Source: Pedobacter sp. (GTDB lineage: Bacteria > Bacteroidota > Bacteroidia > Sphingobacteriales > Sphingobacteriaceae). From it: a stretch of DNA of 64,000 bases. The notes under the pieces were generated by a model. That model had not been told where the DNA came from. It ran no database searches and saw only the letters and a program-made list of their open reading frames with translations. The first letter of the stretch is position 1. Each line of letters opens with the position of its first letter. Below, in pieces: positions 1-8,695 of this stretch. The stretch is from positions 326,113 to 390,112 of the forward strand of contig NZ_JAVHXT010000003.1 of assembly GCF_031119335.1 (NCBI RefSeq), written 5' to 3'. The translations under genes and the position numbers were made by a program.

Positions 1-1957
1 CAGGCAGTTTTTCTTTCAAACGATAACCATTCAAGCATTCTATCACCAAAGCAGGTTCATCAGATCTGAACAAAGTATTGTACATACCAGCAGCCTGGGT
101 CATGTTACGTGGTACACAAATGTGCATTCCTCTTAATGAACCTAAAATCATGCCCATTGGAGAGCCAGAGTGCCAAATACCTTCTAACCTGTGTCCTCTA
201 CTTCTAATAATTAAGGGTGCTTTTTGCCCCGCTTTTGTTCGGTAAGACAAAGTTGCTAAATCATCACTTAAAACGGTGATGGCATATAATAGATAATCTA
301 AATATTGAATTTCGGCAATTGGCTTTAAACCTCTCATTGCCAAACCAATACCCTGTCCTACAATCGTTGCTTCTCTAATACCAGCATCAGTAACCCTTAA
401 ATCGCCGTACTTAGCTTGCAAACCTGCAAATCCCTGATTTACATCGCCAATGGCACCTAAATCTTCTCCAAAAGCTAGCAACCTAGAATCTCTGGCAAAG
501 TTAGCATCAAAACAAGCGTTTAATATCTCCCTACCATCTAACATTTTGCTGGTTTCATTGTATTGAGCCGCAACGGTGTTAACATTGAAAGGACTTTCTA
601 TTCCTTCTGTGTGAAGTTTAGAGTTATATAATTCGGCAAATACCGAAGTTTTATCTTCGTACCATTTAATTAAAGTACTTCTATCTGTAGATGGTAAATT
701 CACACTTAAACGTATGGCTTTTCTTGCAGCAGAAACCACTTCCTTACGCAAAGCATCATGCGTAGAAGCTAACTGCGCTGCAATTTTAGTTAGTGTAGGA
801 TTTCCATTAGCCAAATTGTTGATCATCCGCACCACATCTGCCTGCTCTTGTTTAATCGAATCTAAAAACTCATTCCAAGCTTCTTTCTGCACTTCTTTAA
901 CATACTTTTTAGCACTCTCCTCTAGCTCGTCAAGTTCTTCTTTAGTTGCAATAGCAGATTCAAGCATCCAATCACGCATCTTCACAATGCAATCGTGTTC
1001 CTTTTCCCAAGCTAAACGTTCTTTGCTTTTATAACGTTCGTGAGAACCCGAAGTAGAATGGCCTTGTGGTTGCGTTACCTCGGTTACGTGAATTAAAACT
1101 GGTACGTGCTCGTTTCTGCAAACCTCAATAGCTTTAATGTAAGTTTCGCATAAAGCGGGATAATCCCAGCCTCTTACCTTGAAAATCTCGTAACCGTTAG
1201 TACCTTCTTCACGCTGAAATCCTTTTAGTACCTCAGAAATATCTTCTTTTGTAGTTTGATATTTTGCAGGAACGGAGATACCATAGCCATCATCCCAAAC
1301 GGAAATTGCCATTGGCACTTGCAGTACGCCTGCCGCGTTAAAAGCCTCGAAAAACACCCCTTCAGAAGTAGAAGCATTACCTATAGTACCAAAAGCAACT
1401 TCATTTCCATTAATAGAGAAGTTTTTTAAATAATCGAGTTCTTTATTTTGCTTGTAAAGTTTTGATGCATAAGCTAAACCCAACAAACGAGCCATTTGAC
1501 CACCTGTGGTAGAAATATCTGCAGAGCTATTTTTTACTTCTGTTAAATTTTTCCAGCTACCATCTTCATTTAGGGAACGTGTAGCAAAATGCCCATTCAT
1601 TTGTCGCCCAGCCGATGCAGGATCTGCATTAACATCTGGATTAGCATATAATTGTGCGAAAAATTCTTTAATGGTCGAAATTCCAGTAGCGAAGGCAAAA
1701 GTTTGGTCTCTGTAGTAACCAGCACGCCAATCGCCTTTTCTAAACATCTTGGCCATAGCTAATTGAGGAACCTCTTTCCCATCGCCAAAAATGCCAAACT
1801 TGGCTTTGCCTGTTAACACTTCCTTTCGCCCTAACAAACTCGCCTGACGGCTTTCTACAGCAATTCTGTAATCGTTTATTACGATGTCTTTAAAAGCATC
1901 AAAACTTAGTTCTGAAGCGTCTATCTCATTGGTAATAACTTTCCCGGCTGACCTCAT
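1..1957 (-). CDS. Fused 2-oxo acid dehydrogenase E1 component (alpha + beta), 3' end outside window
   Basis: Thiamine-diphosphate E1 decarboxylase of a 2-oxo acid dehydrogenase complex, probably branched-chain or broad 2-oxoacid type. The frame is open from an ATG at 1957 to the window edge: 652 codons, with the C-terminus missing. The alpha half holds the ThDP-binding region GNASTSEGVFFEAFNAAG (from about residue 193). The beta half begins near residue 460-480 with REILNACFD and LLAFGEDLG, followed by the expected DAGIREATIVGQGIGLA segment. Usually alpha and beta are separate genes; the single-chain form is common in Bacteroidota. It has a -7 promoter element just upstream and is divergent from the DUF1573 gene. 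E1 class is certain; substrate specificity is inferred. Confidence 0.93.
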   Translation of the reverse strand, partial: MRSAGKVITNEIDASELSFDAFKDIVINDYRIAVESRQASLLGRKEVLTGKAKFGIFGDGKEVPQLAMAKMFRKGDWRAGYYRDQTFAFATGISTIKEFFAQLYANPDVNADPASAGRQMNGHFATRSLNEDGSWKNLTEVKNSSADISTTGGQMARLLGLAYASKLYKQNKELDYLKNFSINGNEVAFGTIGNASTSEGVFFEAFNAAGVLQVPMAISVWDDGYGISVPAKYQTTKEDISEVLKGFQREEGTNGYEIFKVRGWDYPALCETYIKAIEVCRNEHVPVLIHVTEVTQPQGHSTSGSHERYKSKERLAWEKEHDCIVKMRDWMLESAIATKEELDELEESAKKYVKEVQKEAWNEFLDSIKQEQADVVRMINNLANGNPTLTKIAAQLASTHDALRKEVVSAARKAIRLSVNLPSTDRSTLIKWYEDKTSVFAELYNSKLHTEGIESPFNVNTVAAQYNETSKMLDGREILNACFDANFARDSRLLAFGEDLGAIGDVNQGFAGLQAKYGDLRVTDAGIREATIVGQGIGLAMRGLKPIAEIQYLDYLLYAITVLSDDLATLSYRTKAGQKAPLIIRSRGHRLEGIWHSGSPMGMILGSLRGMHICVPRNMTQAAGMYNTLFRSDEPALVIECLNGYRLKEKLP

Positions 1958-1979
1958 AAGCTACAAGTTGGTTAAGGCG

Positions 1980-1987
1980 CAAAGATA
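1980..1987 (-). promoter_or_regulatory. -7 promoter element for the E1 gene
   Basis: Read on the minus strand this is TATCTTTG, an exact match to the Bacteroidota -7 consensus TAnnTTTG. It lies 22 bases before the ATG at 1957. No convincing -33 TTTG is seen at the usual 19-21 base spacing. Confidence 0.5.
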
Positions 1988-2062
1988 CAATTCTTTCTTA
2001 CTTTGACTTAAGTATAGCGGCAAATAATATTTGGAATACTTTTTGTTTTAAACTATAAACAC

Positions 2063-2070
2063 TAAATTTG
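2063..2070 (+). promoter_or_regulatory. -7 promoter element for the DUF1573 gene
   Basis: TAAATTTG matches TAnnTTTG and lies 16 bases before the ATG at 2087. A TTTG at 2042-2045 is a possible -33 element, but its spacing of 17 is slightly short. Confidence 0.5.
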
Positions 2071-2086
2071 TTCAAACACAAAAATT

Positions 2087-2479
2087 ATGAAAAAGTTACT
2101 TTTAATGTTAGTCGCAGTTGTTGGATTAGGCCTAGCTGCCAATGCACAAACTAAACCAGCCGAGTTTAAGTTTGAGACTGAGACTCACGACTTTGGTAAA
2201 ATAAAATTAGACCAAGCAGTTAGTTACACTTTCAATTTTACTAACGAAGGTGAAGCGCCATTAATTATATCTAAAGTAGAGCCAACTTGCGGTTGTACTG
2301 TAGGCGAATACACACAAACACCTGTTAAAAAAGGGGAAAAAGGTTTCATAAAAGTTACAGTAAAGAAATCAGGATCGCCACTACCATTTAATATGGCAGT
2401 AACAGTTACTTCTAACGCAAGAACTACCACTAAAGTGCTTTATTTAAAAGGCGAAACCGTAGCAAATGCAACAAAATAG
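2087..2479 (+). CDS. DUF1573 domain secreted protein
   Basis: A 130-residue exported protein. Residues 1-20 form a signal peptide (Lys-Lys, hydrophobic core, AANAQ cleavage site). The rest is one DUF1573 domain, an Ig/ASPM-SPD-2-like beta-sandwich common in Bacteroidota, recognised by FETETHDFGKI, YTFNFTNEGEAPLII and the EPTCGCT motif with two nearby cysteines. The C-terminal part (PFNMAVTVTSNA, LYLKGETV) completes the fold. The biochemical role of this family is not established. The gene is monocistronic, with a promoter element upstream and a terminator hairpin immediately downstream. Confidence 0.9.
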   Translation: MKKLLLMLVAVVGLGLAANAQTKPAEFKFETETHDFGKIKLDQAVSYTFNFTNEGEAPLIISKVEPTCGCTVGEYTQTPVKKGEKGFIKVTVKKSGSPLPFNMAVTVTSNARTTTKVLYLKGETVANATK

Positions 2480-2511
2480 GTAGTTTCTATCCAATTAAAT
2501 ATTTTTCTGAG

Positions 2512-2545
2512 AACCTCGTTATTACAACGGGGTTTTCTTATTTTT
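2512..2545 (+). terminator. Rho-independent terminator of the DUF1573 gene
   Basis: Stem AACCTCGTT (2512-2520) pairs with AACGGGGTT (2526-2534) with one G-U pair and a 5-base loop, then a T-rich tract. It ends just before the aminotransferase ATG. Confidence 0.7.
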
Positions 2546-2550
2546 GTGCC

Positions 2551-3750
2551 ATGCCAAAAATATCAGAAAAAGGGCTTCAAATGCCCGCTTCGCCAATTAG
2601 AAAACTAACTCCGTTTGCCGATAAAGCTAAAACCGACGGAAAAAAAGTATATCATTTAAATATCGGTCAGCCAGATATTGAAACCCCAGAAGGAATGTTA
2701 AACGCCATTAAAAACATTGATTTTAATGTTTGGGCTTACACACCATCTGAAGGAACATTGGCTTACAGACAAAAACTAACCGAATATTATAACAAATTAG
2801 GTTATAACATTACACCAGAAAACATCTTGGTAACAGTTGGTGGCTCTGAAGCCATCACTATCGCTATGCAAACTTGCGTAAACGAAGGCGATGAAATTAT
2901 CATCCCGGAACCTTTTTACGCAAACTACAATGGTTTCGCCTGTATGAGCAACGTGGTGGTTAAACCAATTCTATCTTACATTGAAAATGGTTTTGCGCTA
3001 CCTCCTATCGCCGAGTTCGAGAAATTGATTACCAAAAAAACCAAAGCGATTATCATCTGTAACCCAAACAACCCAACGGGTTATTTATATTCAAGAGAAG
3101 AGTTAGAAGCTCTAAAAGAACTTTGCGTTAAATACGATTTGTTCTTATTCTCTGACGAAGCTTACCGCGAATTCTGTTACGACGGCCGTGAGTTTATCTC
3201 GCCAATGCACTTAGATGGATTGGATGAAAACGTAGTGATTATGGATACCGTTTCTAAACGTTATAGCGCTTGTGGTGCTCGTTTAGGCTGTTTAATCACC
3301 AAAAACAAGCAAGTAATTGCTTCGGGACTGAAGTTTGCGCAAGCTCGTTTAAGTCCGGGTATGGTAGAGCAAATTGCTGGTGCAGCTGCTGTAGATACGC
3401 CTGATAGCTATTTCGAGGCAGTAAACAAAGAATACACCCTGCGTAGAGATACTTTGGTAAATAGATTAAACAATATTGATGGTGTTTTCTGCCCTAACCC
3501 AGGTGGTGCGTTTTATGTAGTGGCTAAATTCCCAATCGACGATGCTGATAAATTCTGTCAGTGGATTTTGGAAAGCTTCGAACATAACAATTCTACCGTG
3601 ATGATGGCTCCTGCTACAGGTTTCTATTCGTCTGCTGGGTCTGGCAAAAATGAAGTGCGTATGGCATACGTGCTAAATGTTGATAATTTAAATGCAGCTA
3701 TGGATTGTTTAGCGCTGGCATTGCAACAATATCCGGGAAGAACTGTTTAG
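2551..3750 (+). CDS. PLP-dependent aminotransferase, class I/II (AspC-like)
   Basis: Fold-type I aminotransferase of 399 residues, full length for the family. Visible features: the N-terminal substrate-pocket stretch MPASPIRKL, NIGQPDIETP, GGSEAI cofactor loop, NPNNPTG (Asn contacting the PLP ring), SDEAYREF (Asp to the pyridine nitrogen) and the Schiff-base Lys in SKRYSACGARLG. These suggest an aspartate or broad-specificity amino acid aminotransferase; the substrate cannot be set from sequence. The conserved N-terminus supports ATG 2551, although a -7-like TATTTTTG at 2539-2546 would imply an almost leaderless transcript. Terminators lie on both sides, so it is probably a single-gene unit. 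Confidence 0.9.
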   Translation: MPKISEKGLQMPASPIRKLTPFADKAKTDGKKVYHLNIGQPDIETPEGMLNAIKNIDFNVWAYTPSEGTLAYRQKLTEYYNKLGYNITPENILVTVGGSEAITIAMQTCVNEGDEIIIPEPFYANYNGFACMSNVVVKPILSYIENGFALPPIAEFEKLITKKTKAIIICNPNNPTGYLYSREELEALKELCVKYDLFLFSDEAYREFCYDGREFISPMHLDGLDENVVIMDTVSKRYSACGARLGCLITKNKQVIASGLKFAQARLSPGMVEQIAGAAAVDTPDSYFEAVNKEYTLRRDTLVNRLNNIDGVFCPNPGGAFYVVAKFPIDDADKFCQWILESFEHNNSTVMMAPATGFYSSAGSGKNEVRMAYVLNVDNLNAAMDCLALALQQYPGRTV

Positions 3751-3772
3751 TTCGTTCTTAATGAAAAAGATT

Positions 3773-3800
3773 AGCCATTCCGTAAAGGGGTGGCTTTTTT
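3773..3800 (+). terminator. Terminator of the aminotransferase gene
   Basis: AGCCATTCC (3773-3781) pairs with GGGGTGGCT (3787-3795), allowing G-U pairs, with loop GTAAA and then six T residues. An A-run precedes the stem. Confidence 0.7.
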
Positions 3801-3850
3801 ATGTCATAAGGTTTTTATCTGAAGCGCAATTACAGCTTTTCATTTTATTG

Positions 3851-4176
3851 GTAGTCCCGCTTTTTGCTACTGCCGATAAAATCGGCATCCACTTCAATCG
3901 GGGCTAGCTTGCAAAACCTGTGCTAATGGCTACATGAGGGGCTGCTAACCCAAAAGCTTTGCCTTTAAAAAATAAACCCGACTTAGCGAGAAAGCCCGCA
4001 ATCCCGATTTTATCCTATCGTGTGGACACATCTCATTCCTCCCCCTTGAATCCCCCTCCAAAGGGGGACACATAGCGCTTAAGCATTTTGCATATCCCCC
4101 TCTTCGAGGGGGCAGGGGGAGGAAAATGGCATTTGCTAATATTTGTGTCCACACGATAGGATTTTATCGGGAGAGG
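3851..4176. repeat. Repeat island of family C elements (AGTCCCGC...CGGGGCTA type)
   Basis: This gap holds no supported gene. It contains the dispersed C-type repeat: a GTAGTCCCGC segment, a central hairpin (GCCGATAAAATCGGC, 3872-3886), then CAATCGGGGCTA. A second C-type fragment at 3974-4013 (AAACCCGACTTAGCG, AAAGCCCGC, CCCGATTTTAT) resumes at 4161 and is interrupted by the MITE-like element. Related copies lie near 15.3, 23.3, 25.7 and 57.8 kb. Confidence 0.65.
4014..4160. mobile_element. MITE-like element, 147 bp, with 17-bp perfect terminal inverted repeats and 7-bp target duplication
   Basis: The left end CCTATCGTGTGGACACA (4014-4030) is the exact reverse complement of the right end (4144-4160). 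The element is flanked by direct repeats ATTTTAT (4007-4013 and 4161-4167). Removing it and one copy restores CCCGATTTTATCGGG, the same hairpin seen intact near 23,370, so this looks like a genuine insertion into another repeat. The interior has two G/C hairpins (CCCCCTCCAAAGGGGG and CCCCCTCTTCGAGGGGG) in inverted arrangement, related to family I. It has no credible coding capacity, so mobilisation in trans is inferred. The transposase family is not assigned. Confidence 0.75.
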
Positions 4177-4301
4177 ACTTGATATTATCACTGCTTTACT
4201 AATATTTCTTGTTACCGCAGCTAGATTGGCATTTTATTTGTACTTTTGTAATCGCTTTGGCAGGGTTGGTTAATTGTTAACTGTAAACTACCAATAGAAA
4301 T

Positions 4302-4670
4302 GGGGCTGTTCCTGGATTTGACAGGGTGGCGCTAAGTATGTAAGCATGCAGTGCGTTGTACGGTGAGCACTTTAAAGAGAACGTTCAAAACAATAATTGG
4401 CGAAAATAACTACGCCTTAGCTGCCTAATTTAGAATTACGCAAGCTTTTGTCTCGCTAACTGCCGCATAGTTAGGTTAGCATCAGAGGCATCGATATAAC
4501 CATGCTAGCTTTTGTAGAGGTACGATACAATTGCGAAACAAAGTACCTAAGGATGTTGTTAAGGTCGGTTTCCAGCCCGACGCATCTCGAAAACTAATTG
4601 GAAAATAAGCACGTAGAAAGCATAATTTATCACACAACTGGACAAGGGTTCGACTCCCTTCAGCTCCACT
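4302..4670 (+). ncRNA. ssrA: tmRNA (transfer-messenger RNA)
   Basis: Rescues stalled ribosomes by acting as tRNA-Ala and then as an mRNA encoding a degradation tag. The 5' end GGGGCTGTTCCTGGATTTGA and 3' end GACAAGGGTTCGACTCCC then CAGCTCC form the tRNA-like domain; acceptor GGGGCTG pairs with CAGCTCC, and TTCGA is the T-loop. The open tag frame at 4399-4428 reads GGC GAA AAT AAC TAC GCC TTA GCT GCC TAA, giving GENNYALAA with the alternating charge and terminal LAA expected of Bacteroidota tags. CCA is not fully encoded (the sequence reads ACT after the stem), so the end is approximate to within two bases. A terminator follows directly. Confidence 0.97.
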
Positions 4671-4672
4671 AG

Positions 4673-4706
4673 AAAAGTCTATCACCTAAAGTGATGGACT
4701 TTTTAT
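4673..4706 (+). terminator. Terminator of ssrA
   Basis: AAAAGTC then ATCAC, loop CTAAA, then GTGAT and GACTTTTT form a hairpin with a T-tract starting three bases after the tmRNA acceptor end. Confidence 0.75.
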
Positions 4707-4777
4707 TTTATAGCATTTTTACAGCAAAAAAGCCCGCAGCGTAGTGCTACGAGCTTATTGATGTTCGTTAATTCTAA

Positions 4778-5833
4778 TTACCTTTTAGCTACAACAGGTT
4801 GGGTATGTGTAATCGCTCCATCTTTATCTACCTGTGCTACCCTAATATAAGTCGCTTTACCTGCCCTACTGCCATCTTCCAACCCTTGAAAACCATCATT
4901 ATCTTTGGCGCAAGCTACTACCATAGATACCACTACGATCAACATCCCCACCCTCATTAGTCTGTTTCTAACAGCAGGCAACAATAATAAGCCTAGCAAA
5001 CCAAAGCCTGCCAATATGGTATCGCCCCATTGTCTAGAGAAACTGTAAGCAATTTTCACAGACGAGTTGCCCCCGGGCGCTTTGGTAGCTACCGTTCCTA
5101 AATCCATCCAGGTTTTACCATCACTAGAACCTTGTACAACAAACTTGTCATTATCTTTTTCGCTAACAGTATTCCAGTCTACAATTAAATTTCCACCTTG
5201 AATTTTAGCCGACAATCCCTCAAAAGCAACAGGAAGTGTTCCCGTAGGCGCTGCAACAGCATAATAAATTCGATAATCTACACCAACACCTAAGTTAATC
5301 AATGATGGATTGAATACAATTTCAACTTCATCAAATGGCTGTGAGGCAGTAAAATATACATCTACAGGAACGTTTGGTGTAGTTAAAAGTGAAAGTCCAA
5401 TTAAGCTCGAACCAGGGGCTGTTTGTCTTAGCACACCACCTTCGTAGGTTTGGATTGAAAAACTATCCCCCAGCACATTTAGTCCAATAAGCTGGCTCGT
5501 TGCTATCCTGAAGCCAGCTTGGTGCCCTATTGGAGCAGAACTACCTCCTGTATTTAATCTAGCACGTATAGAATAGTTTTGATTTTCGCAGCCTATTGGT
5601 AAACTTACTAGGCCAGAAATTTGAGCGTAGTTGGTCAGGTCTGCATCAGCCACATTTTGTCCATCGGTTAGTGTTGGTACAACACAGCTAGATCCGCTAG
5701 GTGTTATAATAGAAAAGTTGCCTGCGGGCGTTGCAAAATTTGAATAAAAGGTTTGCGCCCATGCGGTTGAAAATGATGCCAATAATATGAATGCCAACAT
5801 AACCATTTTAAATTTATTAATGTTAACTGGCAT
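4778..5833 (-). CDS. Secreted/membrane-anchored protein of unknown function, internal lipobox-like motif
   Basis: No specific family recognised. From ATG 5833 (MPVNINKFKMVM) the protein has 351 residues and a signal peptide ending STAWAQ; an in-frame ATG at 5866 would add 11 residues before the signal peptide. The middle is a beta-rich region followed by a stretch typical of Bacteroidota surface proteins (LIVDWNTVSEKDNDKFVVQGSSDG). Near the C-terminus are two hydrophobic segments (AGFGLLGLLLLPAV and MLIVVVSMVVAC), the second ending in a lipobox-like VVAC followed by KDND and a hydrophilic tail of about 40 residues. It probably faces the periplasm or cell surface. It stands alone, between ssrA and the GH28 gene. 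Confidence 0.75.
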   Translation of the reverse strand: MPVNINKFKMVMLAFILLASFSTAWAQTFYSNFATPAGNFSIITPSGSSCVVPTLTDGQNVADADLTNYAQISGLVSLPIGCENQNYSIRARLNTGGSSAPIGHQAGFRIATSQLIGLNVLGDSFSIQTYEGGVLRQTAPGSSLIGLSLLTTPNVPVDVYFTASQPFDEVEIVFNPSLINLGVGVDYRIYYAVAAPTGTLPVAFEGLSAKIQGGNLIVDWNTVSEKDNDKFVVQGSSDGKTWMDLGTVATKAPGGNSSVKIAYSFSRQWGDTILAGFGLLGLLLLPAVRNRLMRVGMLIVVVSMVVACAKDNDGFQGLEDGSRAGKATYIRVAQVDKDGAITHTQPVVAKR

Positions 5834-6222
5834 TTGTTTTTCGTTTTTTAAAATAAGAGTTTGCATAAGAGATCAGATTAAAGTGAATATTTTTTATGAC
5901 CTCACAGGAAGATGGATACAGAAAGATTTTTGATATTTAAGCGAATAGATCGATCAAAAACCAAATGCGCCAATATTAAGGTGCTAAGGGCCGAATACTT
6001 ATGAAAAAGAATAATCTATACATGATTTTGTTATTAATTTTTGGTTAATCTGATAACAAATCATTTTTACAAATTGGAGACACTGCACCCTAAAATCAGG
6101 TACAAAAAGCATCAAATCTGGTATTTATTCTTGTAAGTTGTAACTTTTACGCATTTTTTCTAGCAGGAATAGACAGTATAAATACCCACTTCTTTTAAGA
6201 AAATAGCACTTTTACGTCAAAA
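5834..6222. other. Intergenic stretch with no recognised feature
   Basis: AT-rich spacer between two minus-strand genes. I find no ORF, no strong hairpin and no exact TAnnTTTG element on the minus strand. It presumably carries the promoter of the downstream secreted-protein gene. Confidence 0.4.
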
Positions 6223-7587
6223 TTACTTTACTGCCGATGGCACTGTAACTTGCTTGCCAATTACTACATCATTGAAAATAATATTCTCTGTATTGGATAA
6301 ACTTAAAGCAGTAGTACATGAGTCAATCTTCACTTTAGTAAAATGTACATCCCTCACCTTCTTATCAGGATAGCCTTGGATAACCAAACCTGCGTTATGA
6401 GCAGTCTTAAATCTCAGGTTATCAATAAATATATCGTGAATGTCTGTAGCAAAGCCTTTTCCCTCGCCATGATAATATGAGGTAATAAAAACTCCATCCT
6501 CCACATCACCAAACTCAACATTACTCACATAAATATTTTTAATAAAACCACCTCTATCTGGATTTGATTTTAGGTAAATCCCTCTTTTGCAATAGCCTCC
6601 ATAGGTACAATTTTCTACAAACACATTCTGTACCCCTGCAGACATTTCGCTTCCAATTACCACACCATGCAAGCCTTTAAAGCGGCAGTTGCGGATAATG
6701 ATATTTTCTGAAGAGATAGCTGTCTTTCTACCTTCGTGATCTCGTCCTGCTTTGATCGCTACGTTATCATCTGCATTGTTAAAGTCGATATCCTCTATTA
6801 AGACATTTTTGGAATACTCGGGATCAAAACCGTCGTTATTCTTATTAAAGGCATTGAATTTAACTTTCCTAGCGGTGATGTTCTCAGATTTTAAAAAATG
6901 TACCGACCAAAAAGGAGAATTAGCAATGGTTACCCCTTCTATTAAAATGTTCTTGCAATCGTAAAATTGAATGAGGTGCGGACGCAGGTAATGCCCTTCG
7001 CCAAAAACGCGATCTTTCAAAGGTGTTTCTTCTTGGTTCATTTTTCTGCTTAATTGTTGACTTGGCTTTTGCAAATCGTACCATTTGCTGAACCCATCCT
7101 TGCCGTTGCCATCAATAGTTCCTTCACCTATAATAGCGACATTTTCAACTTTATAAGCGTAAATCAGCGGGCTGTAGTTGTAGATAAAAGTACCTTCCCA
7201 GCTAGTTGGTACAACAGGCAAATAATCTTTTGCATTGGTACCGAATATCAACTTTGCACCTTTTTGTAGCTCAATGGTTGTGTTGCTCACAAATTGGATG
7301 GGTCCATTGACTATGTAAACACCTGGCGTTACGACAATTTTAGCTCCGCCTTTAGCTTTACTGGCTTGCATGGCTTTATCAAAAGCAGGTTTGTTATTAG
7401 CAGCAGAATCGCCTTTGGCCCCAAAATCTGTAAGCTGTAAAATATAAGTGGAAATCTCGGGGACTTTAATGTCTCTTAAAATGGCATCTCTTTTCTCTTC
7501 TCTAGATAGTTCCTTTTTAGATTGACAGCAAATTAATGTAGTAGATATATATAAGGCAAATAACCAAATAGTTCTTTGAAGTATCAT
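6223..7587 (-). CDS. Glycoside hydrolase family 28 (polygalacturonase-like)
   Basis: Parallel beta-helix hydrolase, expected to cleave galacturonan or related pectic links at the surface or in the periplasm. ATG 7587 gives 454 residues with an N-terminal hydrophobic signal (ILQRTIWLFALYISTTLICC); the cysteines suggest a lipoprotein, but the lipobox is not canonical. An ATG at 7650 would place 21 residues before the signal. GH28 marks: DFGAKGDSAANNKPAF near the start, then the catalytic set as NNDGFDPE (usually NTDG), ADDNVAIKAG, LHGVVIGSE (usually GHG) and RGIYLKS (usually RIK). No SusC/SusD pair lies beside it, so it is not in an obvious polysaccharide locus. Substrate is inferred from the family. 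Confidence 0.87.
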   Translation of the reverse strand: MILQRTIWLFALYISTTLICCQSKKELSREEKRDAILRDIKVPEISTYILQLTDFGAKGDSAANNKPAFDKAMQASKAKGGAKIVVTPGVYIVNGPIQFVSNTTIELQKGAKLIFGTNAKDYLPVVPTSWEGTFIYNYSPLIYAYKVENVAIIGEGTIDGNGKDGFSKWYDLQKPSQQLSRKMNQEETPLKDRVFGEGHYLRPHLIQFYDCKNILIEGVTIANSPFWSVHFLKSENITARKVKFNAFNKNNDGFDPEYSKNVLIEDIDFNNADDNVAIKAGRDHEGRKTAISSENIIIRNCRFKGLHGVVIGSEMSAGVQNVFVENCTYGGYCKRGIYLKSNPDRGGFIKNIYVSNVEFGDVEDGVFITSYYHGEGKGFATDIHDIFIDNLRFKTAHNAGLVIQGYPDKKVRDVHFTKVKIDSCTTALSLSNTENIIFNDVVIGKQVTVPSAVK

Positions 7588-7706
7588 ATTTTGTAAAGAT
7601 GGCTTTAAAGGTAACTTATTAAGCGTAAAAATAGATAATCTGATAAGCAAACCATGTGTTTAAAGATCGCAACATTTTTGCTTTTAACTTAAAAACAACA
7701 TAAGAA

Positions 7707-8606
7707 TTACTGTTTTAACAGCATCACTTGCTCCAGTAGTATCGGCAACCCACTAGGATTTACCTGGTCATTATTCCAAAAACTCATTACGCAACTTACA
7801 AATCTTTCGCGTACTGGTGCCACAACAAAGTATATGGTCAATGTTTTGCCTCCAGTCATACCAACAAGCACTGATGTTACCCCTTTAAAGTCATAAATTA
7901 CCCTTTTTGCTTTTACTTCGCTTCCCTCAAAAACCACATTTACCTCTTCTTCAGAAACTATCTTACCTTGCTTTTTAGATTGAATAACTTTATATTGATT
8001 TTCAACTGAAATTGCCGCATCTTGAGCAATTTTATGAATACTCCAATTCATTTGTCCGTTATAGGGACATTGCATATTAGCCACCCCCATCCATCTGCAA
8101 TTTTTGCCCAACTTAATCTTGCGCCCCACGAAGTTAACACTGTCTACGGTGAGGCTTTCGTAATAAGAACGAGGAATTTTATTGTTGATAATTAACGGCA
8201 CCAACTCTTTTTCCAATGCCTTATCAGTCTTGTTAACTCCTGCAAACGCAATTCCATTTATTCCATTAGAGGTCTCCACAAAATAATAAGTGGTATGTTG
8301 CAAGATGCCCGGAGCAATCTCAACCTTTTTCTCTACATAATAATTTTGCTGTTTAATTGAGCTATCAGACAAAAGCAATTCTGTTTCTTTAACATTATAG
8401 TACTTAAACTTCTTAGCAATTGCCTTTTTTGAAAACTCTACCGATACAGCTGCGTTACTTATTTCTATTCCATCAATATTGAAAAAGTCAGTGCCATTAT
8501 TAGATATGGCCTGCAGTCGCGAAAAAATTTCTTCTTTTGAGCCTTGCGCACAGCAATTAGTGCCGTAAATTAAAAGAAATAGAATGATTAGCGATTTAAA
8601 ACTCAT
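7707..8606 (-). CDS. Exported protein of unknown function
   Basis: I do not recognise a family. The protein has 299 residues with an N-terminal signal peptide (MSFKSLIILFLLIYGTN, then CCAQG). A lipoprotein is possible because of the paired Cys, but CAQ could equally be a type I site. The mature part is mixed alpha/beta with a CRWMGVANMQCPYNGQMNW segment, suggesting a disulfide or metal site, and no long hydrophobic stretch. It lies between the GH28 and L,D-transpeptidase genes on the same strand with 89-119 base gaps, so co-transcription is possible but not shown. Confidence 0.7.
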   Translation of the reverse strand: MSFKSLIILFLLIYGTNCCAQGSKEEIFSRLQAISNNGTDFFNIDGIEISNAAVSVEFSKKAIAKKFKYYNVKETELLLSDSSIKQQNYYVEKKVEIAPGILQHTTYYFVETSNGINGIAFAGVNKTDKALEKELVPLIINNKIPRSYYESLTVDSVNFVGRKIKLGKNCRWMGVANMQCPYNGQMNWSIHKIAQDAAISVENQYKVIQSKKQGKIVSEEEVNVVFEGSEVKAKRVIYDFKGVTSVLVGMTGGKTLTIYFVVAPVRERFVSCVMSFWNNDQVNPSGLPILLEQVMLLKQ

Positions 8607-8695
8607 GGCCGTAGCATTTTAAAGACCAAGATAACTGAAGCCTTTGATAACTACAAACAACTATCAGAAGCAATAACTAATCGTGCAATAATTCT

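Noticed and set aside
3945..4154. 69-codon minus-strand ORF
   Set aside because: It lies across the MITE-like element and its hairpins; its residues reflect G/C palindromes, with no domain or start signals.
4482..4685. 67-codon minus-strand ORF
   Set aside because: It is antisense to the tmRNA gene and is a shadow of that RNA.
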